This document shows, in pieces, positions 41,921 through 52,655 of a stretch of 64,000 nt of DNA; the first letter of the stretch is position 1, and each line of letters opens with the position of its first letter. Below the pieces are notes generated by a model. The model was not told the origin of the DNA. It saw only the letters and a list, made by a program, of their open reading frames with translations, and ran no database searches. The translations under genes and the position numbers were made by a program. The DNA is from CATQHD01 sp965243165. GTDB lineage: Bacteria > Actinomycetota > Acidimicrobiia > Spongiisociales > Spongiisociaceae. The DNA lies in assembly GCA_965243165.1 (NCBI GenBank), contig OZ251535.1, positions 2,170,001 to 2,234,000 of the forward strand, read 5' to 3'.

Positions 41921-43330
41921 ATGACCGCCCAACCGAGAACCCTGTTCCAGAAGGTCTGGGACGCCCACGCCGCCCGCGAGGCGCCCGGCGAGCCTTCCCT
42001 CCTGTACATAGACCTGCATCTGGTGCATGAGGTGACCAGCCCCCAAGCGTTCGACGGGCTGCGCATGGCCGGCCGGGGCGTGCGGCGGCCCGGCCTGACC
42101 CTGGCCACCATCGACCACGGCGTCCCCACCGCCAACCGCAGCCTCGGCATCAAGGACCCCCTGTCGAAGAAGCAGATCGACGCCCTGATCCGCAACTGCG
42201 GCGAGTTCGGGATCACCCTCTACGGCCTCGACGACCCCCGCCAGGGCATCGTCCACATCATCGGCCCCGAACAGGGCCTCACCCAGCCCGGCATGACCAT
42301 CGTGTGCGGCGACTCCCACACCGCCACCCACGGCGCCTTCGGCGCGTTGGCCTTCGGGATCGGCACCTCGGAGGTGGAGCACGTGCTGGCCACCCAGACC
42401 CTCCCCCAGCAGAAGCCGAAGGCGATGGCCGTAACGGTGGAAGGCGGGCTGCCGAGGGGTGTAACCGCCAAGGATGTGATCCTGGCCGTCATCGCCGAGA
42501 TCGGGGTGGCCGGAGGGGTCGGCCACGTGATCGAGTACCGGGGGGCGGCCATCCGGTCCCTCTCGATGGCCGGGCGCATGACCATCTGCAACATGACCAT
42601 CGAGGGCGGCGCCAGGGCCGGGATGGTGGCGCCCGACGACACCACCTTCTCCTACCTGGAGGGCCGCCCCTACGCGCCGAAGGCCTGGGAACAGGCGCTC
42701 GACTCCTGGCGCACCCTCCCCACCGACGAAGGCGCCGTCTTCGACCGCGAAGTCGAGCTGGACGCCGCCTCGCTGGCGCCGCATGTGTCGTGGGGCACCA
42801 ACCCCGCCCAGACCGCTCCGGTGGGCGCCCGCATCCCCCATCCCGACGACTACGACGACCCGCTGGACCGGGAAGGATGCCGGCGGGCGCTCGACTACAT
42901 GGACCTCCCCGCCGGGGCGCCCATCGTCGACATCCGGCTCGACCGGGTGTTCATCGGGTCATGCACCAACGCCCGGATCGAAGATCTGCGGGCGGCGGCG
43001 GCCGTGGTGGACGGACGCAAGGTGGACAGCCGGGTGCATGCGATGGTGGTCCCCGGTTCGGGGCTGGTGAAACTCCAGGCCGAGCAGGAAGGCCTCAACC
43101 GGATATTCGAGGACGCCGGATTCGAATGGCGCGACGCCGGCTGCTCCATGTGCCTGGGGATGAACGACGACATCCTGGCGCCGGGGGAACGCTGCGCCTC
43201 CACCTCCAACCGCAACTTCGAGGGCCGCCAGGGCCGGGGCGGGCGCACCCACCTGGTCAGCCCGGAGATGGCGGCGGCGGCGGCGGTGGCCGGGCATTTC
43301 GTGGATGTCAGAGAATGGGGCGGGCCGTGA
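41921..43330 (+). CDS. leuC: 3-isopropylmalate dehydratase large subunit
   Basis: 469 aa. Aconitase-family markers: IDHGVPT near the start, VCGDSHTATHGAFGALAFGI, the 4Fe-4S cysteines in VFIGSCTNARIEDL and GCSMCLGMNDD, and the C-terminal STSNRNFEGRQGRGGRTHLV. With LeuD it interconverts 2- and 3-isopropylmalate in leucine synthesis. The start ATG 41921 gives the standard length. The stop overlaps leuD by 4 bases (GTGA). Confidence 0.96.
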   Translation: MTAQPRTLFQKVWDAHAAREAPGEPSLLYIDLHLVHEVTSPQAFDGLRMAGRGVRRPGLTLATIDHGVPTANRSLGIKDPLSKKQIDALIRNCGEFGITLYGLDDPRQGIVHIIGPEQGLTQPGMTIVCGDSHTATHGAFGALAFGIGTSEVEHVLATQTLPQQKPKAMAVTVEGGLPRGVTAKDVILAVIAEIGVAGGVGHVIEYRGAAIRSLSMAGRMTICNMTIEGGARAGMVAPDDTTFSYLEGRPYAPKAWEQALDSWRTLPTDEGAVFDREVELDAASLAPHVSWGTNPAQTAPVGARIPHPDDYDDPLDREGCRRALDYMDLPAGAPIVDIRLDRVFIGSCTNARIEDLRAAAAVVDGRKVDSRVHAMVVPGSGLVKLQAEQEGLNRIFEDAGFEWRDAGCSMCLGMNDDILAPGERCASTSNRNFEGRQGRGGRTHLVSPEMAAAAAVAGHFVDVREWGGP

Positions 43331-43932
43331 AGCGGGTAGGCGTCATCACCGGAACCATGGCCCCGCTGCCGCGCAGCAACGTGGACACCGACCAGATCAT
43401 GCCCAAGCAGTTCCTGAAGCGGGTGGAGCGCAGCGGCTACGGGCAGTTCCTCTTCCACGACTGGGCGAGGGGCGCGGGCGGGGGCCTCGACCCGGACTTC
43501 GTCCTCAACCGCCCCGAGCACCAGGACGCCAAGGTGCTGATCAGCGGACCCAACTTCGGCTCCGGCTCCTCCCGCGAGCACGCCCCCTGGGGGATACAGG
43601 ACTGGGGGTTCGAGGCGGTGGCCGCCCCCTCCTTCGCCGACATCTTCTACAACAACTGCACCAAGATCGGCCTGCTGCCGGTGGTGCTGCCGGAGGAAGA
43701 GGCCAACCGGCTGATGGAGCTGGCCGCCGCCCGCCCGGAGTCGGTGATGACCATCGACCTGGCGGCGCAGACCGTCGAGGCCGGCGGACGCACCACCAGC
43801 TTCGAGATCGACCCTTTCACCAAACACCGCCTCCTCGAAGGCTTGGACGACATCGGCCTGACCCTCCGCCATGAACAGGCCATAGAAGCCTACGAGTCGT
43901 CCCGCCCCGCCTTCCTGCCGAGCCTCGGATGA
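43327..43932 (+). CDS. leuD: 3-isopropylmalate dehydratase small subunit
   Basis: 201 aa, GTG start in the GTGA overlap with leuC. Swivel-domain motifs: LPRSNVDTDQIMPKQFLKRV, ISGPNFGSGSSREHAPWGIQ and FADIFYNNCTKIGLLPVVL. Standard length and intact. The partner large subunit lies directly upstream; leuB and leuA are not in the window. Confidence 0.96.
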   Translation: MKRVGVITGTMAPLPRSNVDTDQIMPKQFLKRVERSGYGQFLFHDWARGAGGGLDPDFVLNRPEHQDAKVLISGPNFGSGSSREHAPWGIQDWGFEAVAAPSFADIFYNNCTKIGLLPVVLPEEEANRLMELAAARPESVMTIDLAAQTVEAGGRTTSFEIDPFTKHRLLEGLDDIGLTLRHEQAIEAYESSRPAFLPSLG

Positions 43933-43978
43933 GAAGTCAGCCCGCAATCCTGTCAATGTGCATGAAAGGAGCAACAAA

Positions 43979-44506
43979 ATGCGCATACGAGTCAACGTAT
44001 ACATCGATGGAAGCAATTTCTATCGAGCTTGTAAGGGTGAACTTAATCGCACTGATGTCAGCATTGGTGATTTTGCCAACAAGCTTGTAGGGAATAGAGA
44101 ACACGGTCGTACCTATTACTACAACGTCAAGGTTTCACCGAATTTCAACCGAGGAGCTTATGAAACCCAGAAGAGATTCTTTACCGCTCTTTACAGAACA
44201 CCTTATTTGGAGGTCCGATTGGGCCGCCATGTCAGGCGCGGAAAGAGCTGGATGGAAAAAGGCGTTGATATGCGTCTAGGTATTGACTTGTTGAATCATG
44301 CTTTCAAGAATCTATATGACATAGCAGTCGTAGTGTCTGGAGATGGTGACTTTGAATATGCCATCCAAGCAGTCAAGGAGACAGGCAAACATGTTGAGGT
44401 TGCCTACTTTGAGAGGAGTACAAGCCTTACTTTGTTGAAATCGTCCGATTTTCTGCACGAATTGAATCCTTCGTTCTTTGACGAACTCTACATACACACT
44501 TCATGA
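43979..44506 (+). CDS. NYN-domain (PIN-like) ribonuclease
   Basis: 175 aa, low GC, start ATG 43979 with AGGAG 7 bases upstream. NYN/LabA-type acidic residues: VNVYIDGSNFYRACKG (Asp), KGVDMRLGIDLLNHAF (two Asp), IAVVVSGDGDFEYAIQAVKE (Asp pair) and a late strand KHVEVAYF. Such proteins are metal-dependent RNases, some in defence or RNA turnover. It begins 46 bases after leuD but differs sharply in base composition, so it was probably acquired. It has no antitoxin-like partner. Confidence 0.85.
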   Translation: MRIRVNVYIDGSNFYRACKGELNRTDVSIGDFANKLVGNREHGRTYYYNVKVSPNFNRGAYETQKRFFTALYRTPYLEVRLGRHVRRGKSWMEKGVDMRLGIDLLNHAFKNLYDIAVVVSGDGDFEYAIQAVKETGKHVEVAYFERSTSLTLLKSSDFLHELNPSFFDELYIHTS

Positions 44507-44724
44507 TTGTCTATGTTCTAGAATCTCAAATAAGTACCGGTCGATAGCTCTCCCAGGAGGCGGGAAGGTACGGTGATGCCGTCCTGATCGGATTCTCCCG
44601 GCAACCAGCCCGGTGATCTCCTGCTCGATGTCCGCCTCGGCGAACGAGTTGACAACCCTCAGGAGAGCCTCTATACTCTTGTAGATATTACCTAGAGCTC
44701 TGTCGCCGCACTCCTCAGGGAGCT
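44501..44724 (-). other. Unresolved open frame without a start (possible gene remnant)
   Basis: On the minus strand a frame of about 75 codons, with no stop and no good start, reads IYKSIEALLRVVNSFAEADI and on to RYLFEILEHRQS, ending in TGA 44501-44503. Its composition looks protein-like, not random, but there is no ATG, GTG or ribosome site at its head. It overlaps the last few bases of the NYN gene. It may be the tail of a lost gene; I do not recognise it. Confidence 0.3.
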
Positions 44725-44760
44725 ATGGGCGGGTACCGATGGTGTCTCCGTATTACCTCC

Positions 44761-44786
44761 AGGGCACCCCCTCAGCGGGGTGCCCT
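44761..44786 (+). terminator. Hairpin between NYN and SLH-nuclease genes
   Basis: Perfect 10-bp stem AGGGCACCCC / GGGGTGCCCT with a 6-base loop; TTTT follows four bases later on the plus strand. It lies 17 bases beyond the stop of the minus-strand nuclease gene and could serve transcripts from both sides. Confidence 0.6.
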
Positions 44787-44803
44787 GCGCTTTTGCAGGA
44801 GGG

Positions 44804-46417
44804 TCACCGTCGGCTGGGCAGCGAATCGCAGGCCCGTCCGTCTCCGTTGCCGTCGAGCCTGGCCACGTCGCCGTAGTGGGGGAAATAGCGGTCGAACCAC
44901 TCTTGGGCGTCCTCCCGGGTGTCGAAGTCGGAGCAGTTCTTCGTGTTGCCCGGATCGGGCGGCGGCGCCCCGCCGTCGGCGGCGGGCGGCTCCTCAGGCT
45001 GCTCGGGCGGCGGGCCCCCGCCCGGCGCAGGGACCAGCGGGGCGCTCAGGGTGGGGAAGGCGAGACCGGGCGCCTGCAGCACGGGGAAATCCAGGAAGGG
45101 CGTATCGAGGTCGATCATCAGGCCCGAACAGGCTCCTGCCAGCAGGCCCGACAAGAAACTCTTCTCCCGCTGGTCCACCGACAACCCCCATCGGGCTTTG
45201 GTGGCCACCCATCCCGCCGCATAAGGGCAGGTGAAGGCCTGGTTGGACGGCATCCACTCGGCCGGGTCGGAGGCGCTCTTCCGCCGGTTCGACCGCGCCG
45301 ACACCGCTATCAGGGCCGCTTCGTCGTTGGCGAACGCCTCCCGGAGGCGGGCGTCCCATCCCGAGGCCCCCGAATCCCATGCCTCCGCCAGCGGCACCAG
45401 GTGGTCGATGTCCAGAGAAGACGCATCGGACACCCATTCATCGTCGTAGCTGGAGTACCAGCGCCCCGACACGATCCAGCAGGTGCGGGCGGAGTCGAAC
45501 ACGACATCGATCCTCGAATCCCGGATCAGCACCTCCCGGCGGGTGTCGCATCCGTCGCGGTCGAGGTCGCTCCAATGGGCGAACAGAGCCCGGTCGTAAC
45601 CGGTCCGCCGTTCAGGGGCGACCGTGAGTCCGGCGAGCACCGCATCGGCGGCCAGGGCCTCCGGCGAGCTCGGAGCGTCGGCGGCGGTCGCAGAAGCTGC
45701 CGGAGAAGACGGCGCAGACGCGGGCAGGGAGACCAGGCCGAGCGCCCGGGCCAGGAAGGAAGCCATCTGCCCCCTGGAGACCGGACGGTCCGGACAAAAA
45801 CGAAGCGGCTCGGCGGAACAGCCGGAAGTGATCCCGGCGGCGGCCAGGGCGTCGATGTTGGCGGCGTGCGGACTGCCGGCGGTGTCGGTGAATCCGCCGG
45901 CGGATCCGGGTTCCAGATCGAAGGCGCGCACCAGGAAAGCGGCCATCTGCCCCCTGGTGACCGGACGGTCCGGACAAAAACGAAGCGGCTCGGCGGAACA
46001 GCCGGAGGTGACCCCCATCTCGGCCAGGCGCTCCACCCGAGGCGCCCACCACCGTCCGCCGTCGACGTCGGCGAAGCGGGCGCCCGCCTCCGAGGGCCTC
46101 TCGCCCAAGGCCCTGGTGATCCACACCGCCATGACCCAACGCCGGAAATCCTCGTCTGGGCAGAACCGCCCGCTCCCGCATTCGGTTCCCACCAGAACGC
46201 CCTCCCCCGCCAAAGCGTCGACGGCCGGCTCGTGAGCCCCGCCGTCGTCGTCATCGAAAGCGCCGCCTTGGGCCGAAGCCCCCGCCGCCCACACCAACCC
46301 GGCGGCCGCCGCCGCAGCCGCCGCCAGCGCGGCGCGGCGCTTCCATCCGGGCTCGGCCGCCGGCCTCGCGAAAATTTCCACAGCTGCGGCAGTGTACCCA
46401 GCAGCTCCTTCACCCAA
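44804..46417 (-). CDS. Secreted SLH-HNH-Excalibur nuclease
   Basis: About 537 aa (TTG 46417; the exact start is unsure). Order: signal segment (~28-50, Ala-rich); three SLH-like repeats with Cys pairs (GTECGSGRFCPD, SGCSAEPLRFCPDRPVTRGQ, SGCSAEPLRFCPDRPVSRGQ); a GmrSD-C/DUF1524-type HNH nuclease with SSLDIDHLVPLAEAWDSG at ~334, FAND, RSNRRKSASDPAEWMPSN and the YAAGWVATKARWGLSVD tail; a Pro-rich linker; and a C-terminal Excalibur calcium-binding domain (NCSDFDTREDAQEWFDRYF ... LDGNGDGRACDSLP). It most likely stays on the wall and cuts extracellular DNA for nutrient use or competition. Confidence 0.87.
   Translation of the reverse strand: MGEGAAGYTAAAVEIFARPAAEPGWKRRAALAAAAAAAAGLVWAAGASAQGGAFDDDDGGAHEPAVDALAGEGVLVGTECGSGRFCPDEDFRRWVMAVWITRALGERPSEAGARFADVDGGRWWAPRVERLAEMGVTSGCSAEPLRFCPDRPVTRGQMAAFLVRAFDLEPGSAGGFTDTAGSPHAANIDALAAAGITSGCSAEPLRFCPDRPVSRGQMASFLARALGLVSLPASAPSSPAASATAADAPSSPEALAADAVLAGLTVAPERRTGYDRALFAHWSDLDRDGCDTRREVLIRDSRIDVVFDSARTCWIVSGRWYSSYDDEWVSDASSLDIDHLVPLAEAWDSGASGWDARLREAFANDEAALIAVSARSNRRKSASDPAEWMPSNQAFTCPYAAGWVATKARWGLSVDQREKSFLSGLLAGACSGLMIDLDTPFLDFPVLQAPGLAFPTLSAPLVPAPGGGPPPEQPEEPPAADGGAPPPDPGNTKNCSDFDTREDAQEWFDRYFPHYGDVARLDGNGDGRACDSLPSRR
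45766..46012 (-). repeat. Internal 180-bp-offset repeat in the SLH nuclease gene
   Basis: About 65 bases at 45766-45830 recur almost exactly at 45946-46010 (shared text CCGGACGGTCCGGACAAAAA). Each copy encodes GCSAEPLRFCPDRPV.RGQMA of one SLH-like repeat. Near-identity at DNA level points to recent duplication or gene conversion between the repeats. Confidence 0.8.
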
Positions 46418-46986
46418 AGCGCGAAAAGATCAGCGGAAGTACGGACGGCGCAACCTGTCTGCTCGAGATGAACAACCCGGAGTCGGCGGAGCCCGCCTTC
46501 CGTCCGGCTGCCGAAAGTTGTCATACCCCCCTGATACCTTGGGGGCGTACAGAAACCGCAACCGATCCGGATGCTGCGGTCATACAGAGGCCGCCCCGCC
46601 CAGAGCCGAGGAGGCTCCAAGGGCGGAGCGGCCGACCTGGCTGTGCCGAGACGGATCGGGCGCAGAGGGCCGCAACGCGTCCTCTGTGTCCGAAGACGGT
46701 GGTTCGGCGGCGGCGGGGGCGGGGTTCCCGGCGAAGCCGGGGCGGGGGGCGGAGAACGCGAAAAACAGTGCGTTGCTCGGGGCTTGTTTCAGTTTTAGGT
46801 CAAGTTGACCTTGAAGGCGGCGGATAGGCGCTGACCAGGGTGTTCAGGTTCACCGGGCGGCCAGAGAAACCCCGGCAGGCAACACGCCGGCTGCCGACAA
46901 CTTCTACCTTCTCCTATCCGCGCTTCCTCTGGGTGTACTTCCCATGGACGTTGTTGACAGTTGGGCGGCGGGGGTGCTTGGTGGGT
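46418..46986. other. Gene-free stretch, ~570 bases
   Basis: Very GC-rich with no convincing reading frame. It contains a partial copy of the dispersed repeat (about 46707-46766), a C5/G5 hairpin near 46525-46545, and, at 46935-46954, the sequence TGTACTTCCCATGGACGTTG, which recurs with one change at 55700-55719. The rest I cannot assign. Confidence 0.45.
46707..46766 (-). repeat. Partial copy of the dispersed ~275-bp repeat
   Basis: The G-rich run followed by CCCGGCGAAGCCGG and then GAACGCGAAAA matches the left part of the full copies at 48077, 52292 and 60250 (same orientation as the 52292 copy). Only this part is recognisable. Confidence 0.5.
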
Positions 46987-47119
46987 GAGGGCCTTCCTGG
47001 TTGAGTCAGGGGTGAAATTGTCCTCGACTCGAAGGGGAAAGGCCCTCATGGGACATGTCAGACGCAAGGCCCGGCTGACACCGTACGGACGGCGGCCCGC
47101 CCCGCGGGGACATGCATGA
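46987..47119 (+). mobile_element. Possible IS481-type transposase remnant with inverted repeat
   Basis: An imperfect inverted repeat (GAGGGCCTT... / ...AAGGCCCTC, with inner GAGTC/GACTC arms) spans 46987-47047. Directly after it, from ATG 47048, 23 codons read MGHVRRKARLTPYGRRPAPR and stop at 47117-47119. The beginning resembles the first residues of IS481-family transposases ('...ARLTPxGRR'). No further transposase sequence follows. The evidence is thin. Confidence 0.3.
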
Positions 47120-47136
47120 TCGGGGCTGACTATCGG

Positions 47137-48009
47137 TCAGGCGCCGCTGGCTGAGAGGGCGATCACCCCCAGCACCGTTACGGCCACCCCCGTCACCAGC
47201 CGCAGGGTCAGCTTCTCGATGCCCCGCAGCAGGACAGCCGACAGCAGCACCACGATCATGGGCTGGGCCATGATGATGGGGCCCACCACCGAGATGTCTC
47301 CCCTCTGCAGCGCCGTGAACACCAGCACCACGCCGCATCCGCCCATCGCCCCCGACAACAGGAACCATTGCCATCCGGGCCGGAACTCCAGCCGGCTGCG
47401 GAGGCGGGGGGAGAACGCCAGGGCGGCGGCGCCCATGGTCAGCGCCGTGGCCGCTCCGATCAGGGCGCCGAAGGCCGGATAGGGGACCATCTCCATGCCG
47501 GTCTTGCGCACCAGGTCGGACACTGCGAACCCGACGCCGGCCATCACCGGCAGGAAGAACACCCAGCGGCCGCTCCGGGGCGCTCCCGGCGGGCGCTCGC
47601 CGCCGCGGGTGATGGCCCAGATGCCGGCCGCCACGGCGGCGGCGCCGGCCGCCCTCAGCGCGGTGACGTTCTCCGAGAACAGGAGCACCCCTCCGATCAA
47701 CGACAGCACCGGATAGGTGGCGGTCTGGATCGGGGTGGCCCGCGAGGGGCCGAGGAAGTAGACGGCCAGCAGGAAGGAGTTCCGGCCCACCCCTTCACCC
47801 ACCACTCCGGCGGATATGAAGATCGACACCGACCGCAGGGTCACCCCCTCCGGCAGGGAAACCAGCGTGAAGGCGCCGGCGGTCAACGCCGAGCACAACA
47901 GCGTCAGCCCTATCCCTGCAACGATGGTGTTCTGCTGAAGCCCCCGTTTCAAGGCCACCCCCAGAACGGCGAAACAGCAGGCGGCCCCTACCGCGGCCAG
48001 TACGGCCAT
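47137..48009 (-). CDS. EamA/DMT-family transporter
   Basis: 290 aa with ten predicted membrane helices in two EamA halves: first half to AAGIWAIT, a polar joint (RGGERPPGAPRSGR), second half to VLGVIALSASG. Typical repeats are YFLGPSRATPIQTATYPVLS and ALQRGDISVVGPIIMAQPMI. Drug/metabolite transporters of this type export amino acids or other small molecules; the cargo is unknown. The gene starts at ATG 48009 and has no obvious partner. Confidence 0.86.
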   Translation of the reverse strand: MAVLAAVGAACCFAVLGVALKRGLQQNTIVAGIGLTLLCSALTAGAFTLVSLPEGVTLRSVSIFISAGVVGEGVGRNSFLLAVYFLGPSRATPIQTATYPVLSLIGGVLLFSENVTALRAAGAAAVAAGIWAITRGGERPPGAPRSGRWVFFLPVMAGVGFAVSDLVRKTGMEMVPYPAFGALIGAATALTMGAAALAFSPRLRSRLEFRPGWQWFLLSGAMGGCGVVLVFTALQRGDISVVGPIIMAQPMIVVLLSAVLLRGIEKLTLRLVTGVAVTVLGVIALSASGA

Positions 48010-48076
48010 GTATCTCCCTCACTCACTGTATGGGCAACTCCAAGGCCGCCCCGACAAGAACCCCGTGCAATCATGG

Positions 48077-48355
48077 CTTGAAGTTCGATTCCATTCCAAT
48101 CCAAACGCCCCAAGACCGCGAAAATCGGCCCCCACCGCCGGCTTCGCCGGGCCCAGCCCCCGCCTCCACCGCCTTGAACGAAAATCCGGCGGGCCGCACG
48201 AGGCCGCCCCCGGCCCGACGGGGCCGGACCGAACGGGATCCGTCTCTGACCGCCGCCCTCTCCAGAACTCGCGGCGGTGTTTGTGCTTCAGCCCAATAGG
48301 TATACCAAATTCTGGGGCTTCCGTCTAGGGGTGTGTTGGAGAAGATTTCGCGGAC
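48077..48355 (+). repeat. Dispersed ~275-bp repeat, copy A
   Basis: Fills the gap between ppsA and the EamA gene. Closely matches copy B (52292-52566, inverted) over its full length. Conserved parts in order: GCGAAAATCGGCCCCC, the CCGGC.TTCGCCGG hairpin, CTTGAACGAAAATCCG.CGGGC, the ACCGCCGC...GCGGCGGT stem followed by GTTTGTGCTTCAGCCC, TAGGTATACCAAATT, and GGGGTGTGTT...TTTCGCGGAC. It does not encode protein. The stem plus T-rich tail could act as a terminator. Confidence 0.85.
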
Positions 48356-48413
48356 TCCCGAAACCTGCCCCGGAGAAGGCGCCGCCCCTGAGAATACGGG
48401 GGCCGGCGGGCGG

Positions 48414-50783
<2,370 letters not shown>

Positions 50784-50924
50784 CGGCCCTCCTCCTGAAC
50801 ATGCCCGAACAACGCCGCTGTATTCGAATCAACGCAAACGCAGCTGAACCGACAGCCTGGTTTCTCCCCCGTCCGACCGGAGAGGATAACCGGCCCGCAG
50901 CGGGCGGCAACGAGCAGCCAAGGA

Positions 50925-52223
50925 TCACCGGGGCAGGAACAAAGAGCGGGCCTCGCCCGCCACATACAAGGAACCGGCCACCGCCGCCGCCCCGCCTTCC
51001 CCGGTCCATTCCAGAGCCAGCTCGACCGCCTCCGGGACCCGCTCCGTGAAGGTGACCGCCAGGCCGGGGAGCACCCGCTCCGCCGTCCGGACGATCTCGG
51101 ACGGGTCGGCGGCCCGCTCGTGGCCGGCGGCGGCGGCGGCGATCAGCCTGGCGGCCAGACCCTCGAACGGGGCCAGCATGGCGGGGATGTCCTTGTCGCG
51201 GAAAGCCCCGAACACCAGCGTCCAATCCGCCGGGGGCAGCTCCTCCCGCAGGGTGCGGGCCAGGGCCCGGCAGCCCTCCGGGTTGTGCGACCCGTCGATG
51301 ACCACCAGAGGCGAGCGGGAAACCACCTCCGTCCGGGCGGGGACCTTCAGCGCGGCCAGCCCCTCCCGCACCGCCTCTTCGGGAAGGGCCCGTCCGAACA
51401 GCTCTTCCGCCGCCGCCGCCGCCACCGCCGCGTTGGCGGCCTGATGGCGGCCGTGCAGAGGGGCGTACAGGTCCTCGTAGTCCCCGTACACCCCCGCCAA
51501 GTCGAAGGACCACCCCCCCACCGACATGCGCAGATCCACGATACGGAAGTCGCGGCCCAGCGTTCGGCGGACCGACCCGGTCTGCTCCGCCCTCCGTCGG
51601 GCGGCGGCCGCGACGTCGGGGGCCAGCTCTCCGGTCACCAGAACCTTGCCTTCCCCGAGGACGGCCAGCTTCTCCCCGGCGATCTCCACGGGCGTGCCCC
51701 CCAGATACTCGGTGTGGTCGAGGGAAACCCCGGTCAGCACCGCCACCTCGCCGTCCACCACGTTGGTGGCGTCCAGGCGCCCGCCCATCCCCACTTCCAC
51801 CACCGCCGCGTCCACCGCCTCGGCGGCGAAGAAGGCGAAGGCGGCGGCGGTGGTGAGCTCGAAATAGGTGGCCCGCTCTCCGGTCTGGGCCTCGAGCAGG
51901 TCCACGAAGGGGGCGGCGTCCTCCACCGCCTGGGCGAACTGGCCGGGGGATGCGGCCTCCCCCCCGACCCCGAACCGCTCCTCCACCCGTTGGAGGTGGG
52001 GGGAGATGTAGTGCCCGGCCTTGAGGCCCATGGAGCCGAGGATCGAGGCGGCGGCCAGAGTAACGGTGGTCTTGCCGTTGGTGCCGGCCACGTGGATGAC
52101 CGGGAACTGCCGGTGGGGGGATCCCATCAGCTCGACCAGGCGCCGGATGCGCTCCATCCCCGGCTTCCATCCGAGCTCGATGTGGCGGTCGAGGAAGGCA
52201 ACGGCCCGGTCGTAGTCCATCAC
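50925..52223 (-). CDS. folC: Folylpolyglutamate synthase / dihydrofolate synthase
   Basis: 432 aa. Mur-ligase fold with the P-loop HVAGTNGKTTVTLAAA, YISPHLQRVEERF, EVGMGGRLDATNVV, SLDHTEYLGGTPVEIAGEKL and VIDGSHNPEGCRALART. It adds glutamate to folates (and in many bacteria also to dihydropteroate) in the cytoplasm. The gene starts at ATG 52223 or the next codon, also ATG. Copy B of the dispersed repeat sits upstream, and ppsA follows 141 bases downstream. Confidence 0.93.
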   Translation of the reverse strand: MMDYDRAVAFLDRHIELGWKPGMERIRRLVELMGSPHRQFPVIHVAGTNGKTTVTLAAASILGSMGLKAGHYISPHLQRVEERFGVGGEAASPGQFAQAVEDAAPFVDLLEAQTGERATYFELTTAAAFAFFAAEAVDAAVVEVGMGGRLDATNVVDGEVAVLTGVSLDHTEYLGGTPVEIAGEKLAVLGEGKVLVTGELAPDVAAAARRRAEQTGSVRRTLGRDFRIVDLRMSVGGWSFDLAGVYGDYEDLYAPLHGRHQAANAAVAAAAAEELFGRALPEEAVREGLAALKVPARTEVVSRSPLVVIDGSHNPEGCRALARTLREELPPADWTLVFGAFRDKDIPAMLAPFEGLAARLIAAAAAGHERAADPSEIVRTAERVLPGLAVTFTERVPEAVELALEWTGEGGAAAVAGSLYVAGEARSLFLPR

Positions 52224-52291
52224 CGAGATCGTAGATCACCCCGACGGCGGGCTTGTCCGTTTCTATTCAGGCGGAGAATCGAGGCGGTCGA

Positions 52292-52566
52292 GTCCGCGAA
52301 AGATTTCCGAACACACCCCTATACGGAAGCCCCGAAATTTGGTATACCTATAGGGCTGAAGCACAAACACCGCCGCGAGCTTCCGGAGAGGGCGGCGGTC
52401 AGAAACGGATTTCGTTCGGTCCGGCCAGTCGGGCCGGGGGCGGCCTCGTGCGGCCCGGCGGATTTTCGTTCAAGGAGGCGGCGGCGGGGGATGGGCCCGG
52501 CGTTGCCGGCGGCGGGGGGCGATTTTCGCGGACTCGAGGGCCTTTGGGCTTGTATCGAACTTCGAG
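52292..52566 (-). repeat. Dispersed ~275-bp repeat, copy B
   Basis: Inverted relative to copy A and located between folC and the UPF0182 gene. It keeps the same ordered blocks, including the GCGGCGGT/ACCGCCGC stem, GGTATACC and TTTCGTTCAAGG. The changes from copy A are scattered single bases and small indels, so neither copy is a very recent insertion. Confidence 0.85.
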
Positions 52567-52655
52567 CCGTGTTCAAACCAGGATTACCCGAGGTCCAGGA
52601 TTGCCCGAGGTCTTGTCAGGTGACCCGGAGTTGCCCGTCCAGGACCGCAGGCCGA

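Noticed and set aside
46418..46800. Several 70-140 codon frames upstream of the SLH nuclease
   Set aside because: They are Arg/Gly/Pro-rich on all frames and carry no motif or ribosome site; part is dispersed-repeat DNA.
48077..48355. Similar short peptides (…FSPIGIPN.GASV) in copies A and B of the dispersed repeat
   Set aside because: The similarity follows from DNA identity of the repeat; copy C breaks the frame, so coding is not conserved.
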